A DNA stretch of 64,000 nucleotides from Modicisalibacter luteus DSM 23508 (GTDB lineage: Bacteria > Pseudomonadota > Gammaproteobacteria > Pseudomonadales > Halomonadaceae), in the NCBI RefSeq assembly GCF_000378505.1, contig NZ_KB899992.1, positions 186,001 to 250,000 of the forward strand, read 5' to 3'. Of the stretch, positions 36,040-46,582 are shown piece by piece. Each line of letters begins with the position of its first letter. Position 1 is the first letter of the stretch. A program made the translations under genes and the position numbers. The notes beneath the pieces were generated by a model. The model was not told where the DNA came from. It ran no database searches and was given only the letters and a program-made list of their open reading frames with translations.

Positions 36040-36437
36040 GATGTGAACCCTTTGTGCTGATGATTGTTGTCCATGCCTGCCATCTTTCCGTCGGTCGAAA
36101 TTGTTGTCAAATTTTTTACGCCACAAGTTCGATCAATGAATATTGTACATTAAGTAAGGTAAGGTATTTTGTCAGTTTTCATGAGGAATAAAGGCATAAA
36201 TGACAAATCCTCGGATCGCCTTGGCAAGATTTTTCAAGAGCGTTATGTTGAGAATAATAAAACATTTATAAATGGCTTCTAAGGGAAGGGTCCATGCAGC
36301 AGCACCCCTTGGTAGGTGTGATCGCCTGCCGACGCCAGATCGAGGAGCATTCGCTATGTACCGCTCTCTTCATGGGCGCGCCGCGGCCTGCCAATCGCAT
36401 GTAGCGTGCTGACCCGCGCCAACAAGGAGGAACAGCA
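36040..36437. promoter_or_regulatory. Divergent control region between puuA and the aminotransferase gene
   Basis: This 398-base A+T-rich stretch has no gene I can support. It must carry the promoters for both directions. A perfect 7-base inverted repeat TTTGTCA (36168-36174) / TGACAAA (36201-36207) surrounds a 26-base A+T-rich centre and is a candidate operator for the PuuR-like regulator at 41217-41768. AAGGAGGA just before ATG 36438 is a strong ribosome site. No -12/-24 sigma-54 site passed inspection. Confidence 0.45.
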
Positions 36438-37832
36438 ATGAATCAACCGCAGACCGGCGAGCTGCAGGCGCTGGACCGGGCCCATCACTTGCATCCGTTT
36501 ACTGACTTTAAGGCGCTTGGCGAGGAAGGTAGTCGTATCATCACCCATGCCGAGGGGATTTATATTTACGACAGCGAGGGCCAGCGCATCCTTGATGGCA
36601 TGGCCGGCCTGTGGTGCGTCAACCTGGGCTACGGACGGCAGGAACTGGTCGATGCCGCCACCGAGCAAATGCGCCAGCTTCCGTACTATAACAATTTCTT
36701 CAAGACGACCCATGAACCTGCGGTTCGCCTGGCCGAAAAGCTCTGCCAGCTGGCACCCAGTGACATCAACCGGGTGTTCTTCACCGGCTCCGGCTCGGAA
36801 GCCAATGATACCGTGCTACGCATGGTGCGTCGTTACTGGGCGATCAAGGGCAGGCCACGCAAGCGGGTGGTGATTGCGCGGGAGAATGCCTATCACGGCT
36901 CAACCATTGCCGGTATGAGTCTGGGCGGCATGGCTCCGATGCATGCCCAGGGTGGACCGTGCGTGCCGGGTATCGAGCATATCCGCCAACCATACTGGTT
37001 CGGTGAAGGGCGTGACCAGTCACCGACAGCGTTCGGTCAGGAATGTGCTGCTGCGCTGGAAGCGAAGATTCTCGAGCTAGGCGAAGACAATGTGGCGGCA
37101 TTCATTGCCGAGCCTGTCCAGGGCGCTGGCGGGGCGATCATTCCGCCCGACAGCTATTGGCCGGCGATCAAGGCGGTGCTGGCCAGGCACGATATTCTGT
37201 TGGTAGTCGATGAAGTGATCTGCGGTTTCGGCCGACTGGGCGAGTGGTTTGGCAGCCAGCACTACGCTCTCCAACCTGACCTGATGCCCATCGCCAAGGG
37301 ACTGTCGTCGGGCTACCTGCCGATCGGCGGTGTGCTGGTTGGCGACCGTGTCGCCGAGGCCCTGATCGAGGAAGGCGGCGAGTTCTTCCATGGCTTTACC
37401 TATTCCGGGCATCCAACGTGCGCCGCCGTGGCATTAAGGAACCTGGAACTCATGGAGCGTGAGGGCGTTATCCAGCACGTTCGCGAAGATGTGGGGCCCT
37501 ATCTGGCCAAGCGCTGGTCTGAACTGGCTGAGCACCCTATCGTCGGTGAGGCACGTAGCCTGGGTCTGATCGGTTCGCTGGAACTGGTTGCCGACAAGGC
37601 AAATGGCGAGCGTTTCGATAAGTCGCTTGCAGCTGGCAACCTGTGTCGTGATTTGTGTTTTCAGCACGGTCTGGTCATACGCTCGGTAGGCGACACCATG
37701 ATTGTTTCGCCGCCGCTGGTCATGACACGCGAGCAGATTGACGAGCTGGTTGCCCTGGCGCGCCAAGCGCTGGACGACACGGCGCGTCACTTGGGTATAA
37801 CTTCGATCAATTCATCCAAGGGAGACAGATAA
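36438..37832 (+). CDS. spuC: Class III polyamine:pyruvate aminotransferase (SpuC type)
   Basis: SpuC-type PLP enzymes transfer the amino group of putrescine or related amines to pyruvate. The 464-residue product has GLWCVNLGYGR, FFTGSGSEANDTVLRMVRRYW, the Asp of LLVVDEVICGFGRLG and the PLP lysine Lys287 in MPIAKGLSSGYLPIGG. The start follows AAGGAGGA. The dehydrogenase gene begins at its stop. In Pseudomonas the SpuC-KauB pair converts putrescine to 4-aminobutyrate without gamma-glutamylation, so this locus encodes parts of both routes. Confidence 0.9.
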   Translation: MNQPQTGELQALDRAHHLHPFTDFKALGEEGSRIITHAEGIYIYDSEGQRILDGMAGLWCVNLGYGRQELVDAATEQMRQLPYYNNFFKTTHEPAVRLAEKLCQLAPSDINRVFFTGSGSEANDTVLRMVRRYWAIKGRPRKRVVIARENAYHGSTIAGMSLGGMAPMHAQGGPCVPGIEHIRQPYWFGEGRDQSPTAFGQECAAALEAKILELGEDNVAAFIAEPVQGAGGAIIPPDSYWPAIKAVLARHDILLVVDEVICGFGRLGEWFGSQHYALQPDLMPIAKGLSSGYLPIGGVLVGDRVAEALIEEGGEFFHGFTYSGHPTCAAVALRNLELMEREGVIQHVREDVGPYLAKRWSELAEHPIVGEARSLGLIGSLELVADKANGERFDKSLAAGNLCRDLCFQHGLVIRSVGDTMIVSPPLVMTREQIDELVALARQALDDTARHLGITSINSSKGDR

Positions 37833-39331
37833 TGACAGCCTCCATGACCCATGCCGACTGGCAGGCCTTGGCCGGTAAACTTCAATTCGAGACCCGTGCT
37901 TTCATCGGGCAGCGCTTCGTCGAAGCCACCAGTGGCGAGCGCTTCCCGGTCATTAATCCGGCCACTGGCGAAACATTGGCTGAAGTGGTCAGTTGCGACA
38001 ACGCTGACGTCGAGCTTGCTGTACGTCACGCTCGTGAGGCGTTTAGCCGCGGCGAGTGGTCGCGATTGGCGCCGGGCCAGCGCAAGCGGACCATGCTTCG
38101 TCTGGCCGAGCTGATGGAAGCACACAAGAATGAGCTGGCACTACTCGATACGTTGGATATGGGCAAGCCGATTTCCAGTTCGCTGGGCGACATGGCGGGA
38201 GCGATCGGCTGCATCCGCTACAACGCCGAGACCATCGACAAGGTTTACGGCGAGGTGGCGCCCACCGGCGAGGACAGCCTCGGTTTGGTACTGCGCGAGC
38301 CGCTCGGCGTGGTTGGCTCGATCGTTCCGTGGAACTTCCCGATGATGATGACCGCCTGGAAGATCGGCCCGGCGCTGGCTGCTGGCAATAGTGTCATTCT
38401 CAAGCCATCGGAAAAATCGCCGCTGTCTGCCCTGCGTCTGGCGCAACTGGCCCAGGAGGCAGGTCTACCCGAAGGCGTATTCCAGGTCGTGCCTGGCTTC
38501 GGTCACACTGCAGGTAAAGCATTGGCGCTGTCGATGGACGTCGACTGTTTGTCGTTTACCGGCTCCACCGGGGTCGGCAAGCAACTCATGCAGTATGCCG
38601 GCCAGTCCAACCTCAAGCGCGTCTATCTGGAGTGCGGCGGCAAGAGCCCCAACCTGGTGTTTGCCGATTGCAAGGATCTCAATGCCGTAGCGCGCCATGC
38701 CGCCGAGGCGATCTTTCACAATCAGGGTGAGGTATGCATCGCCGGTTCGCGCCTGTTGGTCGAGAATTCGATTCGCGAGGCGTTCGTCGAGCGTGTGCTG
38801 GCGCATGTAGAGAGCATGCAGCCGGGTGATCCGCTCGATCCGGCCAGCTTCATGGGGGCGATCGTCGACGAGGTGCAGCACAAGCGCATTCTCGATTACA
38901 TCAATCAAGGCGTCGAGGAAGGAGCGCGTCTGCGCGCCGGCGGCCAGGCAGTCAGTCCGATCATGGGTGGCTACTACGTGGCCCCGACGGTATTCGACGG
39001 CGTAACACCGCAGATGACCATCGGCCGCGAGGAGATTTTCGGCCCGGTGCTGGCAGTGTTCGGCTTCGATCGCGAGGAGGAAGCCATCGCGCTGGCCAAC
39101 GACAGCGAGTATGGCCTGGCTGCTGGGCTATGGAGCCAGGACATCGATCGCATCATGCGGGTGTCGCGGCGCCTGCACTCCGGCCAGGTATTCGTCAATA
39201 ACTGGGCGGGCGGCGACATGACGGTGCCGTTCGGTGGGGTCAAGCAGTCGGGCAACGGGCGCGATAAGTCGCACCACTCGCTGGAAGAGTATTCAGAACT
39301 CAAGACGGTATGGATGTCGCTTTCCACGTAA
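37832..39331 (+). CDS. puuC: Aldehyde dehydrogenase (PuuC/KauB type)
   Basis: An NAD(P)-dependent dehydrogenase expected to oxidise gamma-glutamyl-aminobutyraldehyde or 4-aminobutyraldehyde. It has 499 residues, the catalytic nucleophile Cys302 (QGEVCIAGSRLL) and general base Glu267 (LECGGKSPN), NAD site FTGSTGVGKQLM and the N-terminal IGQRFVEATSGERFPVINPATGE. The start codon shares its first base with the aminotransferase stop, so the two enzymes are coupled. Several polyamine aldehydes are possible substrates. Confidence 0.91.
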   Translation: MTASMTHADWQALAGKLQFETRAFIGQRFVEATSGERFPVINPATGETLAEVVSCDNADVELAVRHAREAFSRGEWSRLAPGQRKRTMLRLAELMEAHKNELALLDTLDMGKPISSSLGDMAGAIGCIRYNAETIDKVYGEVAPTGEDSLGLVLREPLGVVGSIVPWNFPMMMTAWKIGPALAAGNSVILKPSEKSPLSALRLAQLAQEAGLPEGVFQVVPGFGHTAGKALALSMDVDCLSFTGSTGVGKQLMQYAGQSNLKRVYLECGGKSPNLVFADCKDLNAVARHAAEAIFHNQGEVCIAGSRLLVENSIREAFVERVLAHVESMQPGDPLDPASFMGAIVDEVQHKRILDYINQGVEEGARLRAGGQAVSPIMGGYYVAPTVFDGVTPQMTIGREEIFGPVLAVFGFDREEEAIALANDSEYGLAAGLWSQDIDRIMRVSRRLHSGQVFVNNWAGGDMTVPFGGVKQSGNGRDKSHHSLEEYSELKTVWMSLST

Positions 39332-39485
39332 GCCTGGCTAGTGAATGGCCAGCGGATGAGTTACCTCATCCTTTGCCGCCTCGTCAGGCTTCCTGATGGG
39401 GCCGGCTTTTAGATGAAATATATCAGGAGTTTGAAACGCCACAAGTTGGCTACCATCGAGACGCCATCCCGTTCTCGAGGTCGCT

Positions 39486-41213
39486 ATGCCGTCTATTCTG
39501 TTCCGCCGCTTAACTCTGCGTCTTGCCGGGGCCATCGCTATGGCCTGTGCTGCTCTGGTGTCTTCGCTTCCGATTGCGGCCGACAGTGATAAAATCGATT
39601 GGCGCACAACTTACGAGCTTCTCGCTTATGACTGGACACATCTGGCTGGAGCCGAACTGACCGAGGCGGGCGTTTTGATCGAGGGCCTGGGGCGTGGCAT
39701 CGTTCCGCCATCCGATGCCGCTGATGATCCGGTCGTACCTAACCCGCCCATCAATCTGCGGGGTCCGGTAGTGCATGCCAAAGGCGATTTTTCCTTGGAC
39801 GCTCTCCTGAAATTCAAGGGGGACGCCGGGGGTTACGTAACTTTCTATGGCGACTTGCCACTCAATCAGGACGAATGGCGCCAGGAAGGAAAGTCCGTCA
39901 CGCTGGGAGTATTCAAGCAGCGGTTGATCGTCGAGATCCAGAACGGTATCGGTGACTACCAGCGCCATGAGTATCCGATAGCCAATATGAAACAGGTCGG
40001 ACTGGGGATGGCTCGTGTCCGGGGACGGTTGGCCATACTGGCTGATGGCCAAAGGATGGCGAATCTTCCGGATCCCGGGATTTTCTCGTCGGGCAAGATC
40101 ATCTTCGGGGCACATGCCGAGGTGGACCATTCCTTCATTCTGGCCAGTCTCGTTGCTTCGCCAATAACGCCAGGCTCACGATTGGATGTCGTCGACACAG
40201 AGTTACCTTTCGTTGAGCCGGACCCGGCTGCGTTGCGTCGCCTGTCCGAGCGTTACTATCCCCATCTGCATATCGGCACTGCGGTATCGACGATTCCTCT
40301 GCTCAGTGACGCTCAGTATGCCCGTGTACTGGCGCAGAATTACAACATGGTCACCCCAGAAAACGCCATGAAGTTTCAGTTCATCCACCCGCAGCCGGAC
40401 CGCTATGCCTTCGCCGATGCCGATGCCATCGTGGACTTTGCCGAGCGTAACGACATGGCAGTGCATGGGCATACCCTCGTGTGGGGCGAGGCACTGCCGC
40501 GCTGGGTGACCGAGGCAGCGTTTACCGATGCCCAGATTCAGCGGCTACTGGCTGACCATATTGCTACCGTAGTGGGGCGCTACAAGGGAAGAGTTGCATC
40601 CTGGGACGTAATCAATGAACCGCTTCAGCCGTTTGCGCCGACGCTACGTACCGATTCGCCCTGGTATCGGGCCATGGGGGAAGACTATATCGAGTTCGCT
40701 CTGCGCGAAGCACACCGCGCCGATCCCGCAGCACTGCTGTATATCAATGAGTTTGCGTGCGAAGAGCGCAATGCCAAGTCCGATGGCCTGTATCGACTGG
40801 CCAGGCGCCTGCTCGAGCGGGGCGTTCCCCTGCACGGCATCGGTTTCCAGCTGCATGAGGACTTGACCGATGAACACAAGCCCATCAGTGCCGAGGCCTT
40901 TCGTGAGAATGTCCAGCGCTTCATCGAGCTAGGGCTGGAAGTGCGTATTTCCGAAATGGACGTCAACCTGCATCAGCACGATTCGCCCGAGCGGCTACAG
41001 GCGCAGGCCAGGTACTACCGGTCGATGCTGGAACTGGCTGCCGATCTGCCGGCCTTCAGCGGGTTCTCCACCTGGGGCTTCACCGATCACTATTCGTCGC
41101 TTCAGGCCTGGTGGGAACCCGAGGGCTTCGGTAATGGCTTGCCTTTCGACGCGAAGATCATGCCCAAGCCCGCCTACGACGCGCTACGCCAGGCACTGGT
41201 TCGGCGTCACTAG
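39486..41213 (+). CDS. Secreted glycoside hydrolase family 10 (endo-beta-1,4-xylanase-type)
   Basis: A 575-residue exported enzyme. The signal peptide is about 1-32 (RRLTLRLAGAIAMACAALVSSLPIAA). Residues about 33-235 form an N-terminal beta-rich domain unlike the catalytic fold, possibly carbohydrate-binding. The GH10 domain follows: HTLVWGEALPRWV, acid/base Glu378 in WDVINEP, and nucleophile Glu490 in ISEMDVN. The usual GH10 block around the nucleophile reads ITELDV, so the Ser-Met variant is slightly atypical. Xylan or a related beta-glycan is the expected substrate. It sits alone between polyamine genes and their regulator with no sugar genes nearby, and has its own 154-base upstream region. 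Confidence 0.88.
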   Translation: MPSILFRRLTLRLAGAIAMACAALVSSLPIAADSDKIDWRTTYELLAYDWTHLAGAELTEAGVLIEGLGRGIVPPSDAADDPVVPNPPINLRGPVVHAKGDFSLDALLKFKGDAGGYVTFYGDLPLNQDEWRQEGKSVTLGVFKQRLIVEIQNGIGDYQRHEYPIANMKQVGLGMARVRGRLAILADGQRMANLPDPGIFSSGKIIFGAHAEVDHSFILASLVASPITPGSRLDVVDTELPFVEPDPAALRRLSERYYPHLHIGTAVSTIPLLSDAQYARVLAQNYNMVTPENAMKFQFIHPQPDRYAFADADAIVDFAERNDMAVHGHTLVWGEALPRWVTEAAFTDAQIQRLLADHIATVVGRYKGRVASWDVINEPLQPFAPTLRTDSPWYRAMGEDYIEFALREAHRADPAALLYINEFACEERNAKSDGLYRLARRLLERGVPLHGIGFQLHEDLTDEHKPISAEAFRENVQRFIELGLEVRISEMDVNLHQHDSPERLQAQARYYRSMLELAADLPAFSGFSTWGFTDHYSSLQAWWEPEGFGNGLPFDAKIMPKPAYDALRQALVRRH

Positions 41214-41216
41214 GGG

Positions 41217-41768
41217 TCAGAAGGACTTGGCGGGCGTGCAGCACGATACCAGCTTGCAGGCCGCCTTGCCGGGGTTGCGAAAGCGGTGGGGAACGTTGGT
41301 ATTGAAATAGTAGGCCTCGCCGGGGCCGAGAAGGCGGCTATCGGCGCCGATGGTGATCTCTATCTCCCCCTCGAGAATAACGCCGGCTTCCTCGCCGCGG
41401 TGGGCGATCATCTCGCGGCCGGTGTCGGCGCCTGCCTCATAGGTTTCGATCATGAACGAGAGTGCGCGTGTGTCGCGGTTGGCACCGACCAGTTGGTATA
41501 TCACGTCGCCGCTGCCGATATCGGGCAGCTCGTCGGCACGGTAGAACACCTGATTGCGGTTCTCCAGCTCCATGGTGAAGAAATCGCCGACACTGATGGG
41601 AATGGCGTCGAGAATTTTCTTCAACGAGCTGACTGAGGGGCTGACCTTGTTCTGCTCGATCAGCGACAGGCTGGAGTGTGTCACTCCGCAACGCTTGGCC
41701 AGCTCACGCTGGGAGATGCCTCGTAGGGTGCGTAGCGCGCGCAGGCGTGGGCCAACATCATCGGACAT
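41217..41768 (-). CDS. puuR: XRE-cupin transcriptional regulator (PuuR type)
   Basis: The 183-residue protein has an N-terminal HTH (VGPRLRALRTLRGISQRELAKRCGVTHSSLSLIEQNKVSPSVSSLKKIL, about 4-52) and a C-terminal cupin domain (GEEAGVILEGEIEITIG...GEAYYFNTNVPHRFRN). PuuR in E. coli represses the puu genes and is relieved by putrescine. The linkage to puuA, spuC and puuC homologues supports the same role here. It is convergent with the GH10 gene, 3 bases away. Confidence 0.88.
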   Translation of the reverse strand: MSDDVGPRLRALRTLRGISQRELAKRCGVTHSSLSLIEQNKVSPSVSSLKKILDAIPISVGDFFTMELENRNQVFYRADELPDIGSGDVIYQLVGANRDTRALSFMIETYEAGADTGREMIAHRGEEAGVILEGEIEITIGADSRLLGPGEAYYFNTNVPHRFRNPGKAACKLVSCCTPAKSF

Positions 41769-41810
41769 CCGCTAAACCTCGTGACCTAGGGACGTGAATC
41801 TGGACAGAAA

Positions 41811-41832
41811 GGCCCGGGGAAAACCCCGGACC
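41811..41832 (-). terminator. Rho-independent terminator after gatB
   Basis: On the minus strand GGTCCGGGG, loop TTTT and CCCCGGGCC form a 9-bp stem with one T-G pair, followed by TTTCTG. It begins 8 bases past the gatB stop. Confidence 0.78.
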
Positions 41833-41839
41833 TGTCGGG

Positions 41840-43291
41840 TCATGCTTGATCGAGCTTCTGCTTGAGCAAGGCATTGACCTGTTGCGGGTTGGCAGTGCCG
41901 CGAGAGGCCTTCATTACCTGACCCACGAAGTAGCCGATCATCTTGCCGCGCTTGGCCTCATCGGCCTCGACATACTGGGCAACCTGAACCGGACTGTCGG
42001 CGATGACTTGGTCGATCATGGCCTCGATTGCGCCTGTGTCGGTGACCTGCTTGAGACCCTTGGCCTCGATGATTTCGTCAGCGGTGGCGCCTTCGCCGTT
42101 CCATAGCGCCATGAACACCTGCTTGGCGGCCTTGCCGTTGATGGTCTCGTCACTAACGCGACAAATCAGACCGCCGAGCTGCGCAGCCGAGACCGGGCTA
42201 TCGACGATATCCAGATTTTCACGATTGAGCTGACCGGCGAGCTCGCCCTGAACCCAGTTGGCAGCCAGTTTGGCATCGTTGCAGCTATCCTTGACCGCCT
42301 CGAAGTACTCGGCCATGGGACGGGTGGATGACAATATGCTGGCATCGTAGGCCGACAGGCCAAGCTCATTCTCGAAACGGGCACGCTTCTCGGCTGGCAG
42401 TTCCGGCAGGCTTTCCCGAAGATGTTCGACATAGGCCTGATCGAGAACCACCGGCAGCAGATCGGGACAGGGGAAATAACGATAATCGTTGGCTTCCTCC
42501 TTGGTGCGCATGCTACGTGTCTCGTCAGCCTCGGGATCGTAAAGACGGGTTTCCTGAACGACCTTGCCCCCATCTTCGATCAACTCGATCTGTCGTTCTA
42601 TCTCGTAGGCAATGGCTTTCTCGACGAAGCGGAACGAGTTGACGTTCTTGATCTCGGCGCGAGTTCCTAGCGTCTCCTGGCCTTTCGGACGTACCGAGAC
42701 GTTGACGTCGCACCGCATCGAACCTTCCGCCATGTTGCCGTCGGAGATGCCCAGGTAAGTGACGATGGAATGCAGCGCTTTGATATAGGCGACCGCTTCC
42801 TTGGCCGAGCCCATGTCCGGCTCGGAGACAATCTCAAGAAGCGGCGTGCCGGCGCGGTTGAGGTCAATGCCGGTCATGCCATGGAAGTCCTCGTGCAGGG
42901 ACTTGCCTGCGTCTTCCTCAAGGTGGGCATGATGCACACGGACACGCTTGGTCGTGCCGTCATCCAGGGCAATCTCGACCTCACCCGGCCCGACGATCGG
43001 GTGATACATCTGGCTGGTCTGGTAGCCCTTGGGCAGGTCGGGGTAGAAATAATTCTTGCGATCGAAGATTGAGGTCTCGGGGATCTCGGCATTGATGCCC
43101 AGGCCGAACTGTACCGCCATCGCCACGGCGGCTTCATTGAGCACTGGCAAGACGCCGGGCAAGCCGAGGTCAACGGCACAGGCCTGTGTGTTAGGCTCGG
43201 CACCGAAGGCCGTGGAGGCGCCAGAAAAGATTTTCGACTGGGTAGCGAGCTGGACGTGAACTTCCAGCCCGATCACGGCTTCCCACTGCAT
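41840..43291 (-). CDS. gatB: Asp/Glu-tRNA(Asn/Gln) amidotransferase subunit B
   Basis: GatB phosphorylates and, with GatA-supplied ammonia, amidates Glu-tRNA(Gln) or Asp-tRNA(Asn). The 483-residue protein starts [26 protein letters not shown] and has [40 protein letters not shown] and a C-terminal YqeY-like helical domain with [18 protein letters not shown]. It shares its first base position with the gatA stop. Confidence 0.97.
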   Translation of the reverse strand: MQWEAVIGLEVHVQLATQSKIFSGASTAFGAEPNTQACAVDLGLPGVLPVLNEAAVAMAVQFGLGINAEIPETSIFDRKNYFYPDLPKGYQTSQMYHPIVGPGEVEIALDDGTTKRVRVHHAHLEEDAGKSLHEDFHGMTGIDLNRAGTPLLEIVSEPDMGSAKEAVAYIKALHSIVTYLGISDGNMAEGSMRCDVNVSVRPKGQETLGTRAEIKNVNSFRFVEKAIAYEIERQIELIEDGGKVVQETRLYDPEADETRSMRTKEEANDYRYFPCPDLLPVVLDQAYVEHLRESLPELPAEKRARFENELGLSAYDASILSSTRPMAEYFEAVKDSCNDAKLAANWVQGELAGQLNRENLDIVDSPVSAAQLGGLICRVSDETINGKAAKQVFMALWNGEGATADEIIEAKGLKQVTDTGAIEAMIDQVIADSPVQVAQYVEADEAKRGKMIGYFVGQVMKASRGTANPQQVNALLKQKLDQA

Positions 43292-44751
43292 TATGCGTTC
43301 TCCTTGCCGAAGGCGGGCTGGCGACGATGCCAGTCTGTCGCCTGCTGGAACTGATGGGCGACGTTGAGCAATTGTTGCTCGGCAAAGTGCGGCCCGAGAA
43401 TCTGCAGGCCCACGGGGCGATTGCCCACGAAGCCGGCCGGCACGCTGATGCCGGGGATACCCGCGAGGTTAATGGCGATGGTGTAAATGTCCTGCAAATA
43501 CATCGAGACCGGGTCCTTCTTGGCGCCCAGGTCGAAGGCCGGTGTCGGCGAAGCCGGGCCCATCAGTACATCGACATCCTCGAAGGCATCGAGGAAGTCC
43601 TGACGGATCAGGCGCCGGACCTGCTGTGCCTTCTTGTAGTAGGCGTCGAAGAAGCCTTCGGACAGGGTATGAGTGCCGATCAGGATGCGTCGTTTAACTT
43701 CCTCGCCAAAGCCCTCTGCACGCGATCGCTTATAGAGATCGATCAGGTCGGCGGGGTTCTCGCAGCGATGGCCGAAGCGCACGCCATCGTAGCGGGACAG
43801 GTTCGACGAGGCTTCTGCCGGTGCGATGACGTAGTAGGCAGGAATCGCCAGGTCGGTATGCGGCAGGCTGACTTCGCGGATCGACGCGCCCATTGATTCG
43901 TAGACTTTGATAGCGTCGCGCACGGCGGTTTCGACCTCAGGATCGAGGCCATCGCCGAAGTACTCCTTGGGCAGACCGATCTTGAGGCCGGACAGGGATG
44001 CCTCGAGCTCGTCTCGGTAGTCCGGCACGCCGCGTGCCACGCTGGTAGAGTCGCGCAGGTCGTGGCCGGCAATCGTGCCGAGCAGCAGGGCGCAGTCTTC
44101 GGCGCTGCGGGCCATGGGGCCCGCCTGATCGAGGCTCGATGCATAAGCCACCATGCCGTAGCGGGACACGCGGCCATAAGTCGGCTTGAGGCCGGTGATG
44201 CCGCAAAAGGCCGCCGGTTGACGGATCGAACCGCCCGTGTCAGTGCCCAGAGCAGCCGGAACCAGGCCGGCGGCGACGGCAGCGGCGCTACCGCCGGAGC
44301 TACCACCGGGCACGGCTGACAGATCCCAGGGGTTCTTCACCGGGCCATAGAAGCTGTTCTCGTTGGATGAGCCCATCGCGAACTCGTCCATATTGGTCTT
44401 GCCAAGACTGATGGTGCCGGCTGCTGCGAGCTTTTCGACCACGGTGGCATCGTAGGGTGAAACGAAAGTGTCGAGCATCTTCGAGCCGCAGCTGGTGCGC
44501 ACGCCTTGGGTACAGAAGATGTCTTTCAGCGCCAGCGGCAGGCCGGTGAGAGGGCCGGCGTCGCCCTTGGCGCGGGCGGCATCGGCGGCATCGGCTGCGC
44601 TGAGTGCCTGGTCTGCGGTAACAGTGATGAAACTGTTGAGTTCGCCATCGAGTCGCTCGATGCGCCCCAGAAGCGACTCGGTCAATTCACGGCTCGAGAA
44701 CTCGCCGGCAGCCAAGGCTGCGGCAAGTTCCGTCAATGTCTTGTCATGCAT
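43291..44751 (-). CDS. gatA: Asp/Glu-tRNA(Asn/Gln) amidotransferase subunit A
   Basis: GatA is the glutaminase (amidase-signature) subunit. From ATG 44751 ([20 protein letters not shown]), behind GGAGCACC, it has 486 residues. The Ser-cisSer-Lys triad is Lys76 (LALKDIF), Ser151 ([11 protein letters not shown]) and Ser175 ([11 protein letters not shown]). Longer readings upstream add sequence with no family match. gatC lies 50 bases upstream. Confidence 0.96.
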   Translation of the reverse strand: MHDKTLTELAAALAAGEFSSRELTESLLGRIERLDGELNSFITVTADQALSAADAADAARAKGDAGPLTGLPLALKDIFCTQGVRTSCGSKMLDTFVSPYDATVVEKLAAAGTISLGKTNMDEFAMGSSNENSFYGPVKNPWDLSAVPGGSSGGSAAAVAAGLVPAALGTDTGGSIRQPAAFCGITGLKPTYGRVSRYGMVAYASSLDQAGPMARSAEDCALLLGTIAGHDLRDSTSVARGVPDYRDELEASLSGLKIGLPKEYFGDGLDPEVETAVRDAIKVYESMGASIREVSLPHTDLAIPAYYVIAPAEASSNLSRYDGVRFGHRCENPADLIDLYKRSRAEGFGEEVKRRILIGTHTLSEGFFDAYYKKAQQVRRLIRQDFLDAFEDVDVLMGPASPTPAFDLGAKKDPVSMYLQDIYTIAINLAGIPGISVPAGFVGNRPVGLQILGPHFAEQQLLNVAHQFQQATDWHRRQPAFGKENA

Positions 44752-44801
44752 GGGCGATGGTGCTCCTGAATTACGTGGCCAACGGCGTGTCGCTCGAGTG
44801 C

Positions 44802-45089
44802 TTATTCGACGACCCGGGGAACCAGATAAAGACCGTTTTCGACGGCCGGCGCACAACGCTGGAAACGTTCGCGCTGGTTGGCTTCGGTGACCTCGTCGGC
44901 ACGCAGGCGCTGGGTGGCGTCCAGCGGGTGGGCTAGTGGCGCGACGCCCTGAGTGTCGACGGCCTGCAGGCGATCCGCCATCTCCAGAATTCGGCTCAAG
45001 TCGTCCACATAACGTTCGGCTTCATCATCATTCAGGCCCAGGCGAGCGAGGTGGGCGGCACGCCGCACGTCTTCCTGTTCAAGCGCCAT
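44802..45089 (-). CDS. gatC: Asp/Glu-tRNA(Asn/Gln) amidotransferase subunit C
   Basis: The small 95-residue subunit that wraps GatA and Gat[56 protein letters not shown] matches GatC. First gene of gatCAB. Presence of GatCAB implies indirect Asn-tRNA and/or Gln-tRNA synthesis in this organism, alongside the tRNA-Gln seen at 15794-15868. Confidence 0.94.
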   Translation of the reverse strand: MALEQEDVRRAAHLARLGLNDDEAERYVDDLSRILEMADRLQAVDTQGVAPLAHPLDATQRLRADEVTEANQRERFQRCAPAVENGLYLVPRVVE

Positions 45090-46515
<1,426 letters not shown>

Positions 46516-46582
46516 TCGACCGTAGTCGCCACGCAGGCCGCCAAGGCTGCGTCGCGGCTGTCGGCCTGCGGGGGGAAGGCCT

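Noticed and set aside
36221-36236. Possible sigma-54 promoter (TTGGCA...) ahead of the aminotransferase gene
   Set aside because: The GG and GC elements are not at the required 10-base spacing; only the -24 half resembles the consensus.
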